A stretch of DNA of 64,000 bases from Staphylospora marina. GTDB lineage: Bacteria > Bacillota > Bacilli > Thermoactinomycetales > Thermoactinomycetaceae. Shown here one piece after another: positions 19,024-27,255 of this stretch. How positions within the stretch are numbered: the stretch's first letter is position 1; every line of letters begins with the position of its first letter. The stretch lies in the NCBI RefSeq assembly GCF_003856495.1, contig NZ_CP034118.1, positions 1,344,001 through 1,408,000 of the forward strand. Direction: 5' to 3'. The notes under the pieces were generated by a model. That model was not told where the DNA came from. It ran no database searches and saw nothing but the letters and a program-made list of their open reading frames with translations. Made by a program: the position numbers and the translations under genes.

Positions 19024-19407
19024 ATGACATCCAGACGGCGATGTCTCATGGTAATGGCCTGTGCTCCGGAAGGGATGAAACTGAGGGAAGCCAACCATCT
19101 GTTCAATCGGTACATCGCCGACCGCGAGCGAGGGCATTGTGTCTTTCACGACCATTTCCTCGATCGACCGGGCGGAGTGGCATTTTTTGAGGCGACTGAC
19201 AAGGAACAGGAAGAGAGAATCCGGCAGGCTTCCGAGCTCCCGGGTTGGACCATCCAGGTCCATCCCCTGATCCACTCACGTTCGGCAGCAGGTTTCGTGG
19301 CCCAGTTGGATTACACCAGCGGAACTTACTTCAACATTCCCTTGTCTGCCCTGACGGAACGTATTCGAAAAGCAAAGGAAGAGAACCGGAGTCCTTACCA
19401 GGCTTGA
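19024..19407 (+). CDS. hypothetical protein divergent from the AraC regulator
   Basis: The 127-aa product has no signal peptide or membrane helix. It has an alpha/beta look with a His- and Phe-rich centre (GHCVFHDHFLD) and a C-terminal half around YFNIPLSALTERI. ATG at 19024 is about 6-9 nt from AGGAGGAGG; the ATG at 19018 is too close. The family is not recognised. Its head-to-head arrangement with the AraC gene suggests that regulator controls it. Confidence 0.65.
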   Translation: MTSRRRCLMVMACAPEGMKLREANHLFNRYIADRERGHCVFHDHFLDRPGGVAFFEATDKEQEERIRQASELPGWTIQVHPLIHSRSAAGFVAQLDYTSGTYFNIPLSALTERIRKAKEENRSPYQA

Positions 19408-19497
19408 TTCCCGGTTCGCCGATGCAAGACCAGTCGATCGGAGCGGTTTGAATCGTCCCTGCCTGGACGGGGACGATTTTATATTTTTTTATTTTCG

Positions 19498-19528
19498 GTT
19501 TGTACAACAAACTGATTTATGATATAAA
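19498..19528 (+). promoter_or_regulatory. promoter with overlapping operator for the winged-helix gene
   Basis: TTGTAC (19500-19505), a 17-bp spacer and TATAAA (19523-19528) make a good sigma-A promoter. The perfect dyad GTTTGT-aca-ACAAAC (19498-19512) covers the -35, as expected for a repressor site, most simply for autoregulation by the gene downstream. Confidence 0.7.
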
Positions 19529-19572
19529 TAGATCAACAATCCCCCATATGGAAATCGGGAGGGATCCTGACG

Positions 19573-19896
19573 ATGATGCCGTTCAAGGAAATGGCACGGT
19601 TGAACAAACTGATTCACGAACCGGCCCGTCTGGCGGTGATGAGCGCCCTGGAAGCCTGCACGATGGCCGAGTTTCTCTTTTTGCAGGAGCTGACCGGACT
19701 GACGAAGGGCAATCTGTCCTCTCACCTTTCCAAATTGGAAAAAGCGGGATACATTCAAATCGACAAGATGTTTGTGCGAAAAAAAATACCTCATACCACG
19801 GTCCGCATCACGTCGGAAGGAAAAGCGGCGATCCGGGAGTATTGGGAGCAGATCGACCGGATCCGCGAAGTGACACGGCAATGGGAGAAAAAATGA
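19573..19896 (+). CDS. winged-helix transcriptional regulator (HTH_34 / MarR-ArsR-like)
   Basis: The 107-aa product is a single winged helix: PARLAVMSALE, the recognition-helix region TKGNLSSHLSKLEKAGYI, and a wing with a basic KKIPHTTVRIT hairpin. This is the compact DNA-binding family often called transcriptional regulator with winged-helix domain 13601-type. GGGAGGG lies 9 nt before ATG 19573. A palindrome over its -35 box is a likely autoregulatory operator. There is no effector domain beyond the wing, so what it senses is unknown. Confidence 0.88.
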   Translation: MMPFKEMARLNKLIHEPARLAVMSALEACTMAEFLFLQELTGLTKGNLSSHLSKLEKAGYIQIDKMFVRKKIPHTTVRITSEGKAAIREYWEQIDRIREVTRQWEKK

Positions 19897-19955
19897 AACA
19901 TCCGTCCCGTGACTCCAAAATGGCCCTTTCGCCATCGTCACCGGGACGGATGTTT
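19896..19955. terminator. large hairpin after the winged-helix gene
   Basis: AAACATCCGTCCCG(TGAC) pairs with (GTCA)CCGGGACGGATGTTT around a loop that contains a small GGC/GCC hairpin. A probable bidirectional terminator between this gene and the convergent TetR gene. Confidence 0.7.
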
Positions 19956-20007
19956 GCTCCGGGGAACCTGAATAGGCCGATGATTCGGACTCCTCGGCAT
20001 CAGGTGT

Positions 20008-20604
20008 TCATGTGTAGAAAAGTTGGTAAAGCTGTTCTTGTTCAAAGAAATTCAGGTCCTTGTCCACCGTCGAACGGATTTCGTAACCCTGAAATGTTGC
20101 GACGATCAAGGTGGCGATGATTTTCGGGTCAATGTCGTCGCGAATTTGTCCGAGTTCCTGTCCACGGCGGATCACCATTTCCAAAAATTCATCCCACATC
20201 TCGTACTGCTTCTTCATCCATTCTCTCACGTATTCGTTTTTCCGGTGCATCAGAAACACCTGATAAAACGATTGCGCCCAAACGCCGGGATCCGACCCGC
20301 CGGAGCTTTTGTAGCAATCTTCCAGAATCCGGCTGATGACTTCCCGGATGTTGCAATCCGGCTTTTCCAGCTCCTTCAACGTTTTCTCCGCAATTCCCCC
20401 ATACTCCCGATCCAGTTTCGCTTTCATCAGCTGATGAAGCAAATCTTCTTTGCTCTGAAAGTGAACGTAAAACGACCCTTTTGTTTTCCCGATCTCCGAC
20501 ATGACGTCATCAATCGTCATGGCGTCATAACCCTTTTCCGCAATCACCCGAAAGGCCGCCTCGATGATCCGGGCCTGGGTCCGTTCACCGGATTTGTATT
20601 TCAC
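20008..20604 (-). CDS. TetR/AcrR family regulator
   Basis: The 198-aa product has an N-terminal TetR HTH with a RVIAEKGYDAMTIDDVMSEI core followed by KGSFYVHFQSKEDL, and a divergent ligand-binding C-terminal domain. GTG at 20604 is about 10 nt from GCAGGTG; TTG at 20613 is closer. No cognate efflux or metabolic gene lies next to it, so the regulated target is not evident. Confidence 0.88.
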   Translation of the reverse strand: MKYKSGERTQARIIEAAFRVIAEKGYDAMTIDDVMSEIGKTKGSFYVHFQSKEDLLHQLMKAKLDREYGGIAEKTLKELEKPDCNIREVISRILEDCYKSSGGSDPGVWAQSFYQVFLMHRKNEYVREWMKKQYEMWDEFLEMVIRRGQELGQIRDDIDPKIIATLIVATFQGYEIRSTVDKDLNFFEQEQLYQLFYT

Positions 20605-20691
20605 GGTAGTCAATCACCTGCCCCACATCACGGAAAAGTTGTACTTTCAATGATACCACATTCTCGGTGAAATCACTGAGTTTGAAGCAAG

Positions 20692-20736
20692 AAAGCGGGA
20701 TGCGCCGACATGGTTCCTGTTCCGCGGTCCCGCTTT
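20692..20736 (-). terminator. candidate terminator of the two-domain GNAT gene
   Basis: AAAGCGGGA (20692-20700) and TCCCGCTTT (20728-20736) are perfect inverted repeats, but the loop is long and the T run is poor. Confidence 0.4.
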
Positions 20737-20816
20737 GAACGTCTGTTTCCTTGCACGCATGCGAAAATGCCGGATCCGCCTTTGCTCTGTCCGATCAGGA
20801 AGATGGATCGGTCATC

Positions 20817-21686
20817 TCACGGATGCCACTCCATGTACACCTGTTCGGCCATGACCTTGAAACCGCTCTCTTCAAGCAGGCCGGAAAGCCAGCTTGCTTT
20901 GTCCGACACATGCAAGACAACTCCGGGAACCTCGGGATGATCCGAAAACGCTTCTTTCAACAACGTTCGCGCGATGTCGACCCTGTCGGGCCGGTCCGGG
21001 CGAACCCCCAAATCCGTCACCGAAATCCGTGTGCACACTCCGCTTTCGTTCCGGTTCCGTCTCACGAGTGCATAACCGATGCTTTCTCCGTTCTCCGCTT
21101 CAACGATCAGGGCTTCTCCCTCCACCGCGGACATCCAATGGGATTGCCAGGGAGCATCGTGCCGGTAAAACGGGAGGCGGCCGGCGGCTTCCGGCTGACC
21201 CTTGCGGATCAAAACCCTCTCCCCCCCGTCCGGATGTCCCGACATGCGGAATGAATCGGTTTGAAACACGCGGATGACGTCCACCACACGGTATCCGTGA
21301 CTCCGATACAGGGAGATGGCCCGTTCATTGACGGAAATGGCCTCCAAGGTGGCCCGTTGCACTCCCTCGCCGCGATAGAGGAGGATCGTTTCTTCCATCA
21401 ATCTCCGCCCCACACCTTGCCCGCGAAACTCCGGCAACACGGCCGTGCCCCCGTTCCAGGCTTCCCTTCTTCCCCGGACCTCCCTGATGCCGTTGAGCAC
21501 GAAACCGACCGGCTCCCCCTTTACGCCGGCGATCAGCGAGTGATCCGGAGACAATCCTTCACGGCTGAGCCGCGCGTTGAACGCGGCCACATCCAGGGTC
21601 ATGTTGCTGTAGTAATCGCTGAACGACCGGTTCCACAAACGAACCATCTCTTCCGTGTTCCATTCACTGAGGCGACATATGTCCAT
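20817..21686 (-). CDS. GNAT family N-acetyltransferase, two-domain
   Basis: The 289-aa product is about twice one GNAT domain. The N-terminal domain is canonical, with the acetyl-CoA loop FRGQGVGRRLM at about residue 80 and ISLYRSHGYRVV near 120. The C-terminal half looks like a degenerate second GNAT domain (IGYALVRRNR, then LLKEAFSDHP). ATG at 21686 follows AGAGGAG. It is divergent from the DinB gene and shares its intergenic region. Confidence 0.85.
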   Translation of the reverse strand: MDICRLSEWNTEEMVRLWNRSFSDYYSNMTLDVAAFNARLSREGLSPDHSLIAGVKGEPVGFVLNGIREVRGRREAWNGGTAVLPEFRGQGVGRRLMEETILLYRGEGVQRATLEAISVNERAISLYRSHGYRVVDVIRVFQTDSFRMSGHPDGGERVLIRKGQPEAAGRLPFYRHDAPWQSHWMSAVEGEALIVEAENGESIGYALVRRNRNESGVCTRISVTDLGVRPDRPDRVDIARTLLKEAFSDHPEVPGVVLHVSDKASWLSGLLEESGFKVMAEQVYMEWHP

Positions 21687-21729
21687 GGTCGTTTCTCCTC
21701 TTTTTTCAAATCGACACCTGTCCATTTTG

Positions 21730-21776
21730 ATTATACCGGAACCGTTTCCTGATTTGTCCACCCATTGTGATATAAT
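21730..21776. promoter_or_regulatory. divergent promoter region for the GNAT and DinB genes
   Basis: A TATAAT reads leftward (complement of 21730-21735) with a TGGACA-like -35 19 bp upstream, and a TATAAT reads rightward at 21771-21776. The -35 of the rightward promoter is weak. Confidence 0.5.
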
Positions 21777-21809
21777 CAAAAATACACAATATGGACGGGA
21801 GGAAAACGG

Positions 21810-22346
21810 ATGACGGACCGGTCATGGATCGAGTTTTTGGTGATCTCCCGGTTTCGGATGACGGACCAGTACCTTCCCAAACTGCTTGCCGCCCTGGAGT
21901 GTCTGACCAGGAACCAGCTCTGGAGCCGAACGGCAGACACCAACAGCATCGGAGGCATCGTGCTGCACATGCTGGAACATCTGAAACGCCATGCCCATCC
22001 GGGCTCGAACGGCGTCGGGATCGAGGAATTCTTTCCCGATGACACGCTCTCTCCCGACGGGCTGGCCCGCTTGGCGGAACAACAATTTGCCGAATGGGCC
22101 CTCCGGATGGATGCATGGATTTCATCCTGTCTGTCCGACACCCCCGTTGACGCTCCCGATTTGTTTCGGACGTATCATTTGATCGAACACTGTGCGTACC
22201 ATCTCGGACAGGCGGTGGACCGCACACGGCAAATGACCGGCGTCCGGTTTGATTTTTGCCGGCGAGGGTTGAATGAAAAACAATTGCGGACACGAGTGGA
22301 ACATCGACTGCGGGAACTCGGCGGTTTCGGGAGTGAATCATCTTGA
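21810..22346 (+). CDS. DinB-like four-helix-bundle protein
   Basis: The 178-aa product shows the DinB/YfiT metal-ligand pattern: an early HMLEHLKRH helix and a later HLIEHCAYHLGQ helix, with aspartate and histidine placement expected for a Ni- or Zn-binding bundle. Members include bacillithiol transferases and many proteins of unknown substrate. GGGAGG precedes ATG 21810. Confidence 0.78.
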   Translation: MTDRSWIEFLVISRFRMTDQYLPKLLAALECLTRNQLWSRTADTNSIGGIVLHMLEHLKRHAHPGSNGVGIEEFFPDDTLSPDGLARLAEQQFAEWALRMDAWISSCLSDTPVDAPDLFRTYHLIEHCAYHLGQAVDRTRQMTGVRFDFCRRGLNEKQLRTRVEHRLRELGGFGSESS

Positions 22347-22454
22347 GAAGCGATTCCGGTGAAGATGGCCGATGCATCTCGACGGCCCGCCGTTCCTCCC
22401 CTGACGCAAAGGACGTACTTTATGGATCATGCGTCGAAAAAGGGGGCGGGCAAG

Positions 22455-23240
22455 ATGAACATTCTTGATGACCTGACGCCTGGCACGTTTGACCTCCACA
22501 TTCATACCACCGCTTCCGACGGGTTGTATTCCCCCGCAGCCATCGTCGAACTGGCTGCTTCCATCGGACTCCAAACCATCTCCATCACGGACCACGACAC
22601 GATGGATGGAGTGGAGGAAGCGAAAGAGGCGGGAAAACGGTTGGGCATCCGCGTCATTCCCGGCGTGGAAATCACCACCCGCTTCAAGGGAAAAAACGTC
22701 GATGTGCTCGGCTACCACATCCGCGATCAGCAAAAAATCAGCCGCCGACTTGAAACATTCCGGAAAGCCCGGGAAGAGCGTGCGGCCAAGATCATTGAGA
22801 AATTTTGTGAAAACGGCATGCCGATCACATTGGAGGATGTACGCCGTTTCAGCAAAGGCGGCGTCATCGCCCGTCCCCATATCGCCCGTGCCGTGGTGAT
22901 GAAGGGATATGCGTTTGACACGCGGGAAGTGTTTGAACACTATCTGGCTGACGGCAAACCGTGTGATGTACCGAAAAAGGAACTTCCGCTCGAGGCGGGA
23001 GTGGAGATGATCCGGGAGGCCGGAGGTGTGGCCGTGCTGGCCCATCCCGTGCTGCTCAAGGATTTCAAATTGGTGGAAGAGATCCTGGAACAAGGGATGG
23101 ACGGCATCGAGGTCTGGCACCGGAAACACACCCGACATGACACCAAGGAACTCCTCAGGTTGGCGGAAAGGCATCGATTGGTGGTAACCGGCGGCTCCGA
23201 TTTCCATACGGAAGACCATCCGCTGGGGAGATTCATGTAA
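22455..23240 (+). CDS. PHP domain metal-dependent phosphoesterase
   Basis: The 261-aa product has the four PHP motifs: H15-x-H17 in DLHIHT, D46-H47-D48 in SITDHD, RPHIA plus VLAHPVL, and a C-terminal GSDFHTEDHPLG. Stand-alone PHP proteins of this size (TrpH/YciV type) hydrolyse 3',5'-nucleoside bisphosphates or act as 5'-3' exonucleases on short RNA; I favour that, but the substrate is unproved. ATG at 22455 follows GGGGGCGGG. Confidence 0.88.
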   Translation: MNILDDLTPGTFDLHIHTTASDGLYSPAAIVELAASIGLQTISITDHDTMDGVEEAKEAGKRLGIRVIPGVEITTRFKGKNVDVLGYHIRDQQKISRRLETFRKAREERAAKIIEKFCENGMPITLEDVRRFSKGGVIARPHIARAVVMKGYAFDTREVFEHYLADGKPCDVPKKELPLEAGVEMIREAGGVAVLAHPVLLKDFKLVEEILEQGMDGIEVWHRKHTRHDTKELLRLAERHRLVVTGGSDFHTEDHPLGRFM

Positions 23241-23342
23241 CCCACCCTCGCTTGACTCGATTCAACCGAAACACATACAATTCAAATAAGCGCTTTTTAT
23301 CAATTCCGGTTGCTGAGTCAATCACGGAAAGGACTGGAGCAC

Positions 23343-23888
23343 ATGAAAATCCTGGTCATCGGAGGCAGCCCCCGGGCCAACGGAAAAACCCGGGTCGTCG
23401 CCGAAGCGGGCAAGGATCTTTTGAAAGCAAAAGGAATCGAAGTCTTGGAATTTGACGTGCGGAACCATGCCCTTCCGCTTTATGACGGCGATGAAGAAAC
23501 GGCCAACCATCCCCAGGTGAAACGATTGGTGGAGCTCGCCGGCGAAGCGGACGGCTTCCTGATTTGTTCACCGGAATATCACAGCGGAATGAGCGGGGCG
23601 CTCAAAAACGCCCTTGACTTTTTGAGCGGCAAGCAATTCCGTCGAAAACCGGCTGCCATCGTGGCGGTGGCCGGCGGAGGCAAAGGCGGAATCAATGCCC
23701 TGAACAACATGCGGACGGTGCTCCGCGGCGTGGGGGCCCTGGTCATTCCCGACCAACTGGTGATCGATGAAGACCGCATTCAAGGGAATCTCATCGTGGA
23801 CGAAACCCTGCAACGCCGCTACACCGACCTGGTGGAACAGCTGGCGGAAATCACCTCCGCGCTTCGCGCGGCCAATGCATACAAATGA
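23343..23888 (+). CDS. NADPH-dependent FMN reductase
   Basis: The 181-aa product opens with a flavin-phosphate loop GGSPRANGKTRVV and has the family core SPEYHSGMSGALKNALDFL at about residue 75, then a glycine-rich VAGGGKGG. It uses NADPH to reduce FMN, azo dyes or quinones, acting in the cytosol. ATG at 23343 has a GGAG 5-8 nt upstream. A strong terminator follows at 23917. Confidence 0.9.
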   Translation: MKILVIGGSPRANGKTRVVAEAGKDLLKAKGIEVLEFDVRNHALPLYDGDEETANHPQVKRLVELAGEADGFLICSPEYHSGMSGALKNALDFLSGKQFRRKPAAIVAVAGGGKGGINALNNMRTVLRGVGALVIPDQLVIDEDRIQGNLIVDETLQRRYTDLVEQLAEITSALRAANAYK

Positions 23889-23916
23889 TCGCTTTCCCGT
23901 TTGACGGATCAAACCA

Positions 23917-23946
23917 ACCCTCCTGTCGGAAAAGGAGGGTTTTTTT
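23917..23946 (+). terminator. terminator after the FMN reductase gene
   Basis: ACCCTCCT and AGGAGGGT pair around a 9-nt loop and are followed by seven T. Confidence 0.88.
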
Positions 23947-23957
23947 CATGTTTTTTT

Positions 23958-23972
23958 GTTTGTGTTGCAAAC
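23958..23972 (+). repeat. dispersed dyad repeat, copy 2
   Basis: GTTTGTGTTGCAAAC, identical to copy 1, immediately after a terminator and next to the CTTCCCT tandem repeat. Confidence 0.6.
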
Positions 23973-23998
23973 TTGTCTGCGTTATCCGGTATGTTCGT

Positions 23999-24047
23999 CT
24001 TCCCTCTTCCCTCTTCCCTCTTCCCTCTTCCCTCTTCCCTCTTCCCT
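23999..24047 (+). repeat. tandem repeat (CTTCCCT) x 7
   Basis: Seven perfect copies of the 7-nt unit CTTCCCT, then a degenerate eighth, lie 95 nt upstream of the EamA start. Because the unit is not a multiple of three and lies between genes, it is non-coding. Such homopyrimidine tracts can slip during replication and alter promoter spacing or form triplex DNA. Confidence 0.95.
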
Positions 24048-24141
24048 CTTTCCCAGTCGTTCCCTCTCCACGACCAATCTTCAGAATCTGCTATACTGTG
24101 AAAAAGGAAGCATCTTTCAAACAGAAAGGGCTGACAGAAAC

Positions 24142-25041
24142 ATGAGTCCGAAGAATCTGGGGATCCTGCTGCTGCTATCCGCCATCTGGGGTTCATCCTT
24201 CATCTTCATCCGGATTTCCGCACCGGAATTCGGCCCGGTCGGCCTGGTTGAGCTTCGTTTGGGCATCGCACTCATCGCCTTGCTCATCTATGCCCTGCTT
24301 CTGAAACATCGACTCACCGTCTTTCGCCGGTGGAAACAGCTTTTGCTCCTCGGTGCGGTGAACGCGGCCATCCCGTTTGTCCTCATCTCCTGCGCCGAGT
24401 TGACCATCCCGGCGTCCACGGCGGCCATCCTGAACGCGACCACACCGCTGTTCACGGCCATCCTGGCCCGTTTTTGGTTGGACGAGCCGCTCACCCGCGC
24501 CAAGATCATCGGCCTGGTGCTCGGCTTTGCCGGAGTGGGCGTGTTGGTGGGATGGGCTCCCTTGGAGTACGGTTTGCCGTTGGTATTGGCTGTGCTCTTC
24601 ATGCTGTTGGCCGCCTTTTTGTATGCGGTGGGCAGCATTTATGCCAAAAAAGCATTCCAAGGTTCCGCGTTGGAACTCTCCATCGGTCAATTGGCCGGTG
24701 CCACGGTGTTTTTGCTGCCCTGGTCGATTGCCTTTCTGCCGGAACACAGTCCGTCGATGAAAGGAACCTTTTCCATGCTCGCCTTGTCCCTGCTTTGCAC
24801 GGCTTTCGCTTACCTGCTCTACTTTCATCTGGTCAAGGAAGCCGGTCCCACCCAAACCACGTACGTCACCTTCCTGGCTCCGGCGTTCGGCGTGATCTGG
24901 GGGATGCTTCTCCTGAATGAGACCGTCACGGCAGGAACCGTGACCGGACTTCTGATGATCTTTGCCAGTGTATTCATGCTGACCGGTCGATTGCCGAAAC
25001 GAAAAGCGTCCCAATCCCCGTCCTCCGACGAACGGACTTGA
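24142..25041 (+). CDS. EamA/DMT family transporter
   Basis: The 299-aa product has ten hydrophobic segments in two EamA halves, with the classical opening LLLLSAIWGSSFIFIR and the end-of-domain-1 phrase NATTPLFTAILARFWLDEPL. It probably exports a small metabolite; substrate unknown. ATG at 24142 follows AAAGGG at about 11 nt. The longer open frame upstream runs through the CTTCCCT repeat and has no ribosome-binding site, so it is not used. Confidence 0.9.
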   Translation: MSPKNLGILLLLSAIWGSSFIFIRISAPEFGPVGLVELRLGIALIALLIYALLLKHRLTVFRRWKQLLLLGAVNAAIPFVLISCAELTIPASTAAILNATTPLFTAILARFWLDEPLTRAKIIGLVLGFAGVGVLVGWAPLEYGLPLVLAVLFMLLAAFLYAVGSIYAKKAFQGSALELSIGQLAGATVFLLPWSIAFLPEHSPSMKGTFSMLALSLLCTAFAYLLYFHLVKEAGPTQTTYVTFLAPAFGVIWGMLLLNETVTAGTVTGLLMIFASVFMLTGRLPKRKASQSPSSDERT

Positions 25042-25131
25042 TCCAACCGCTCCGGTACTTCCCGGATGAGATCGCCCCCCGGTTCGGCGAGATCCCTTTC
25101 CTTTTGATTTTTTTGGAACGAAGACTGAAAA

Positions 25132-25158
25132 TCCCGTCCATCAGGACGGGTGTTTTTT
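25132..25158 (+). terminator. terminator after the EamA gene
   Basis: CCCGTCC and GGACGGG pair around ATCA and are followed by TGTTTTTT. Confidence 0.85.
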
Positions 25159-25322
25159 CTTGCGGTATGTCGGCGGTCCTCCGATCCAAACGTCATGGCG
25201 AAGAAAACGGATGAGGGGCCGGATGACGGGGTCAGGCGCATCCGAAGAACAACAAAAAATTATCGAATATTTCAACGATTGATCTTCGTTTGATATATAA
25301 TTTTATTAAGGAGGTGTCGACC

Positions 25323-26036
25323 ATGTCCGAATTGGATAAAGCCATCGAGGAAGAAGCAAAGAAAAGCGTGCTGGACGAATGGCCGGAATTTGCCAGTTTT
25401 GCCAAGCCTCCTTACAAAATCGGAGACAAAGTCCAGGTGAAGATCTGCAGCATTGTCCCCTTCGGAGCTTTTTGCCATACCATGGACGAACACAAGTACA
25501 AAGGGTTGATTCATATCAGCGAAATTGCCAATGAACAGGTGGATGTCATAGAAGACTATCTGGGGGTCGGCGATGAATTTGAAGCCACGGTAAAAGCGAT
25601 CAAGGAGAAAAAACAAGGCGCAACAAAAGCCTACAAGCTCGAGTTTTCGGTCCGATCCTTGAATTTGAAACCGAAGAACGAAAGGCCGTTCAGCAAATTG
25701 GCGACATTGAAAGACCGGCTGAAAGTTGCTCATGAAGAATTGAATCTGAAAAAGGTCATCAACATGGACACCGACAGCACCCACAGCGAGAAAAAAACGT
25801 ATGTCAACATGACGTTCGCCGGATATCCGAGAGACATCCAACACCTGCTCACCTACATTGAAAATGTTTGTGGTACCGTCTCCGAAGAAAGCAGAAACAG
25901 GATCATTGAAATGGCCGACAAACACGGAATCTTCCTGACCACAAAAGCCATCCTTGAAACCGATGCCGAATTCACCCGCGATCTGTCCCACCATTTCCTG
26001 AACGAAGTCGAAAACAGAATCGGGGATGATCTTTAG
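25323..26036 (+). CDS. S1 RNA-binding domain protein with unknown C-terminal domain
   Basis: The 237-aa product has a recognisable S1 domain at about residues 28-105: KIGDKVQVKICSIVPFGAF, GLIHISEIA and a VGDEF turn. The C-terminal half is not recognised; a helix-rich region is followed by FAGYPRDIQHLLTYIENV. S1 domains bind single-stranded RNA, so a role in translation or RNA handling is plausible. ATG 25323 has a full AAGGAGGTG site and a TATAAT at 25296-25301. It overlaps the next gene by 11 nt, indicating coupling. Confidence 0.82.
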   Translation: MSELDKAIEEEAKKSVLDEWPEFASFAKPPYKIGDKVQVKICSIVPFGAFCHTMDEHKYKGLIHISEIANEQVDVIEDYLGVGDEFEATVKAIKEKKQGATKAYKLEFSVRSLNLKPKNERPFSKLATLKDRLKVAHEELNLKKVINMDTDSTHSEKKTYVNMTFAGYPRDIQHLLTYIENVCGTVSEESRNRIIEMADKHGIFLTTKAILETDAEFTRDLSHHFLNEVENRIGDDL

Positions 26037-26271
26037 CCCGGCTGAATACACGATCACTCAACATCTGAAAGAACAGTTCAAAATCAGGGTCGGAGAAGCC
26101 ACGCAAGAAGAAATCATGGAAATGATTCAAAACGGAACCGTCATATTGGACACCAACACCCACCGATACATCAGATATAAAAACCTGAGGTTCCCTTGTA
26201 TCCGGACTTCCCCCGGCAAGTATTACGTAAAATCGGTGATCGTCGAGGGAATGTACATGAATCCTCAATGA
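26026..26271 (+). CDS. small protein coupled to the S1-domain gene
   Basis: The 81-aa product begins inside the last codons of the S1-domain gene and is terminated by its own hairpin at 26275-26297. It is basic and has a compact alpha/beta appearance with a VILDTNTHRYIRYKN strand pair. No family is recognised. Overlap and shared terminator make cotranslation and a shared function with the S1 protein likely. Confidence 0.7.
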   Translation: MIFSPAEYTITQHLKEQFKIRVGEATQEEIMEMIQNGTVILDTNTHRYIRYKNLRFPCIRTSPGKYYVKSVIVEGMYMNPQ

Positions 26272-26274
26272 AAA

Positions 26275-26297
26275 ACCGGCAATTTCGCCGGCTTTTT
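26275..26297 (+). terminator. terminator of the S1-domain gene pair
   Basis: CCGGC and GCCGG pair around AATTTC and are followed by CTTTTT. Confidence 0.75.
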
Positions 26298-26469
26298 CTT
26301 GTTTGTGAGCCTCTTATTGACCCGTTGGAGATGAGCATCTTGAACAGTTGCGTGTTAAACAAACAATTCCCCGGAAAAATTCCTCAGGGGAGTTTTTTGT
26401 TTTCCGGACATAAAATCGAAGGAATCTACGAATTCATTAACCAAAGTCTGCTGAAAAGAGGTATTTTCA

Positions 26470-27255
26470 TTGAGATTGGTCTCGCAATTGACGGACTTCA
26501 TCCTCTTTACTCCGGAAGAGACATCGGAAAGATTGAAGCGGTATTATCCAGATGTGAATGAAACAAGGTTGGAACTTGAATTGATCTGCTTCCGATACTT
26601 TATCGTGGATCTTCAGTTGTACGCAAAGCATAAGGAGAATCCAAATATCAAGAGTAGCATCTCCAATGAAATCAAAGAGAACATCCAAACGGTTATCAAG
26701 TTTAGTTCCGGAGAAGAAGCCGAAGAACAATTTTTCAACTTATTGAGAGCAAGATACATGGAGTATGCCGCAGTGCTCCAAGAACGTCCAGAAAACCTGA
26801 CAGATATTGTCGCACGATTTGTTGCTCACGTAGATGATAAAGAGTTCAATACCGGCAAAGAATTTGCTCTCGAAACGAGAGAGGTTTTTTGGGAATTCAT
26901 TCGTCAAACAAAATCGTTGCTCGGAGATGTTAATCAATTAGAAGGCGCGGAATCGGCGATCGATTCCAAAGAAGAGGATTCTGGATATACTCCTATTTTG
27001 GATGTTAAACGCCTCAAACGCTGGATCAAGATGGTGAAGACGGTTGCTTATCTTGTCATGATCCTGGGCATCTTCACTACCTTCCGATTCTATGTGGATG
27101 ACTCAATCATTTGGAGTGTTGTAACAGGGTTGGTAACCCTTCGCCAGATGACGACGATCCATGCGATTGGAAACTTTTCCATGAAGCAACAAACAGAACA
27201 GAATGCATTGGCATCGTTGGGGATCATCATCCTCTTCATCCTTTCACTGCTTTGA
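26470..27255 (+). CDS. orphan membrane protein, two C-terminal helices
   Basis: The 261-aa product has a long charged N-terminal cytosolic region of about 175 residues rich in Glu and aromatic residues, then two hydrophobic segments at about 196-216 and 240-260. No known family is recognised. TTG at 26470 follows AAGAGGT and lies just after an in-frame stop. The DNA looks more AT-rich than the surroundings, suggesting acquired or accessory DNA. No promoter is obvious. Confidence 0.7.
   Translation: MRLVSQLTDFILFTPEETSERLKRYYPDVNETRLELELICFRYFIVDLQLYAKHKENPNIKSSISNEIKENIQTVIKFSSGEEAEEQFFNLLRARYMEYAAVLQERPENLTDIVARFVAHVDDKEFNTGKEFALETREVFWEFIRQTKSLLGDVNQLEGAESAIDSKEEDSGYTPILDVKRLKRWIKMVKTVAYLVMILGIFTTFRFYVDDSIIWSVVTGLVTLRQMTTIHAIGNFSMKQQTEQNALASLGIIILFILSLL

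Noticed and set aside
23956-24141. N-terminal extension of the EamA protein through the CTTCCCT repeat
   Set aside because: It would add a repeated SSLFPLP peptide with no ribosome-binding site, and homologues begin at the later ATG.
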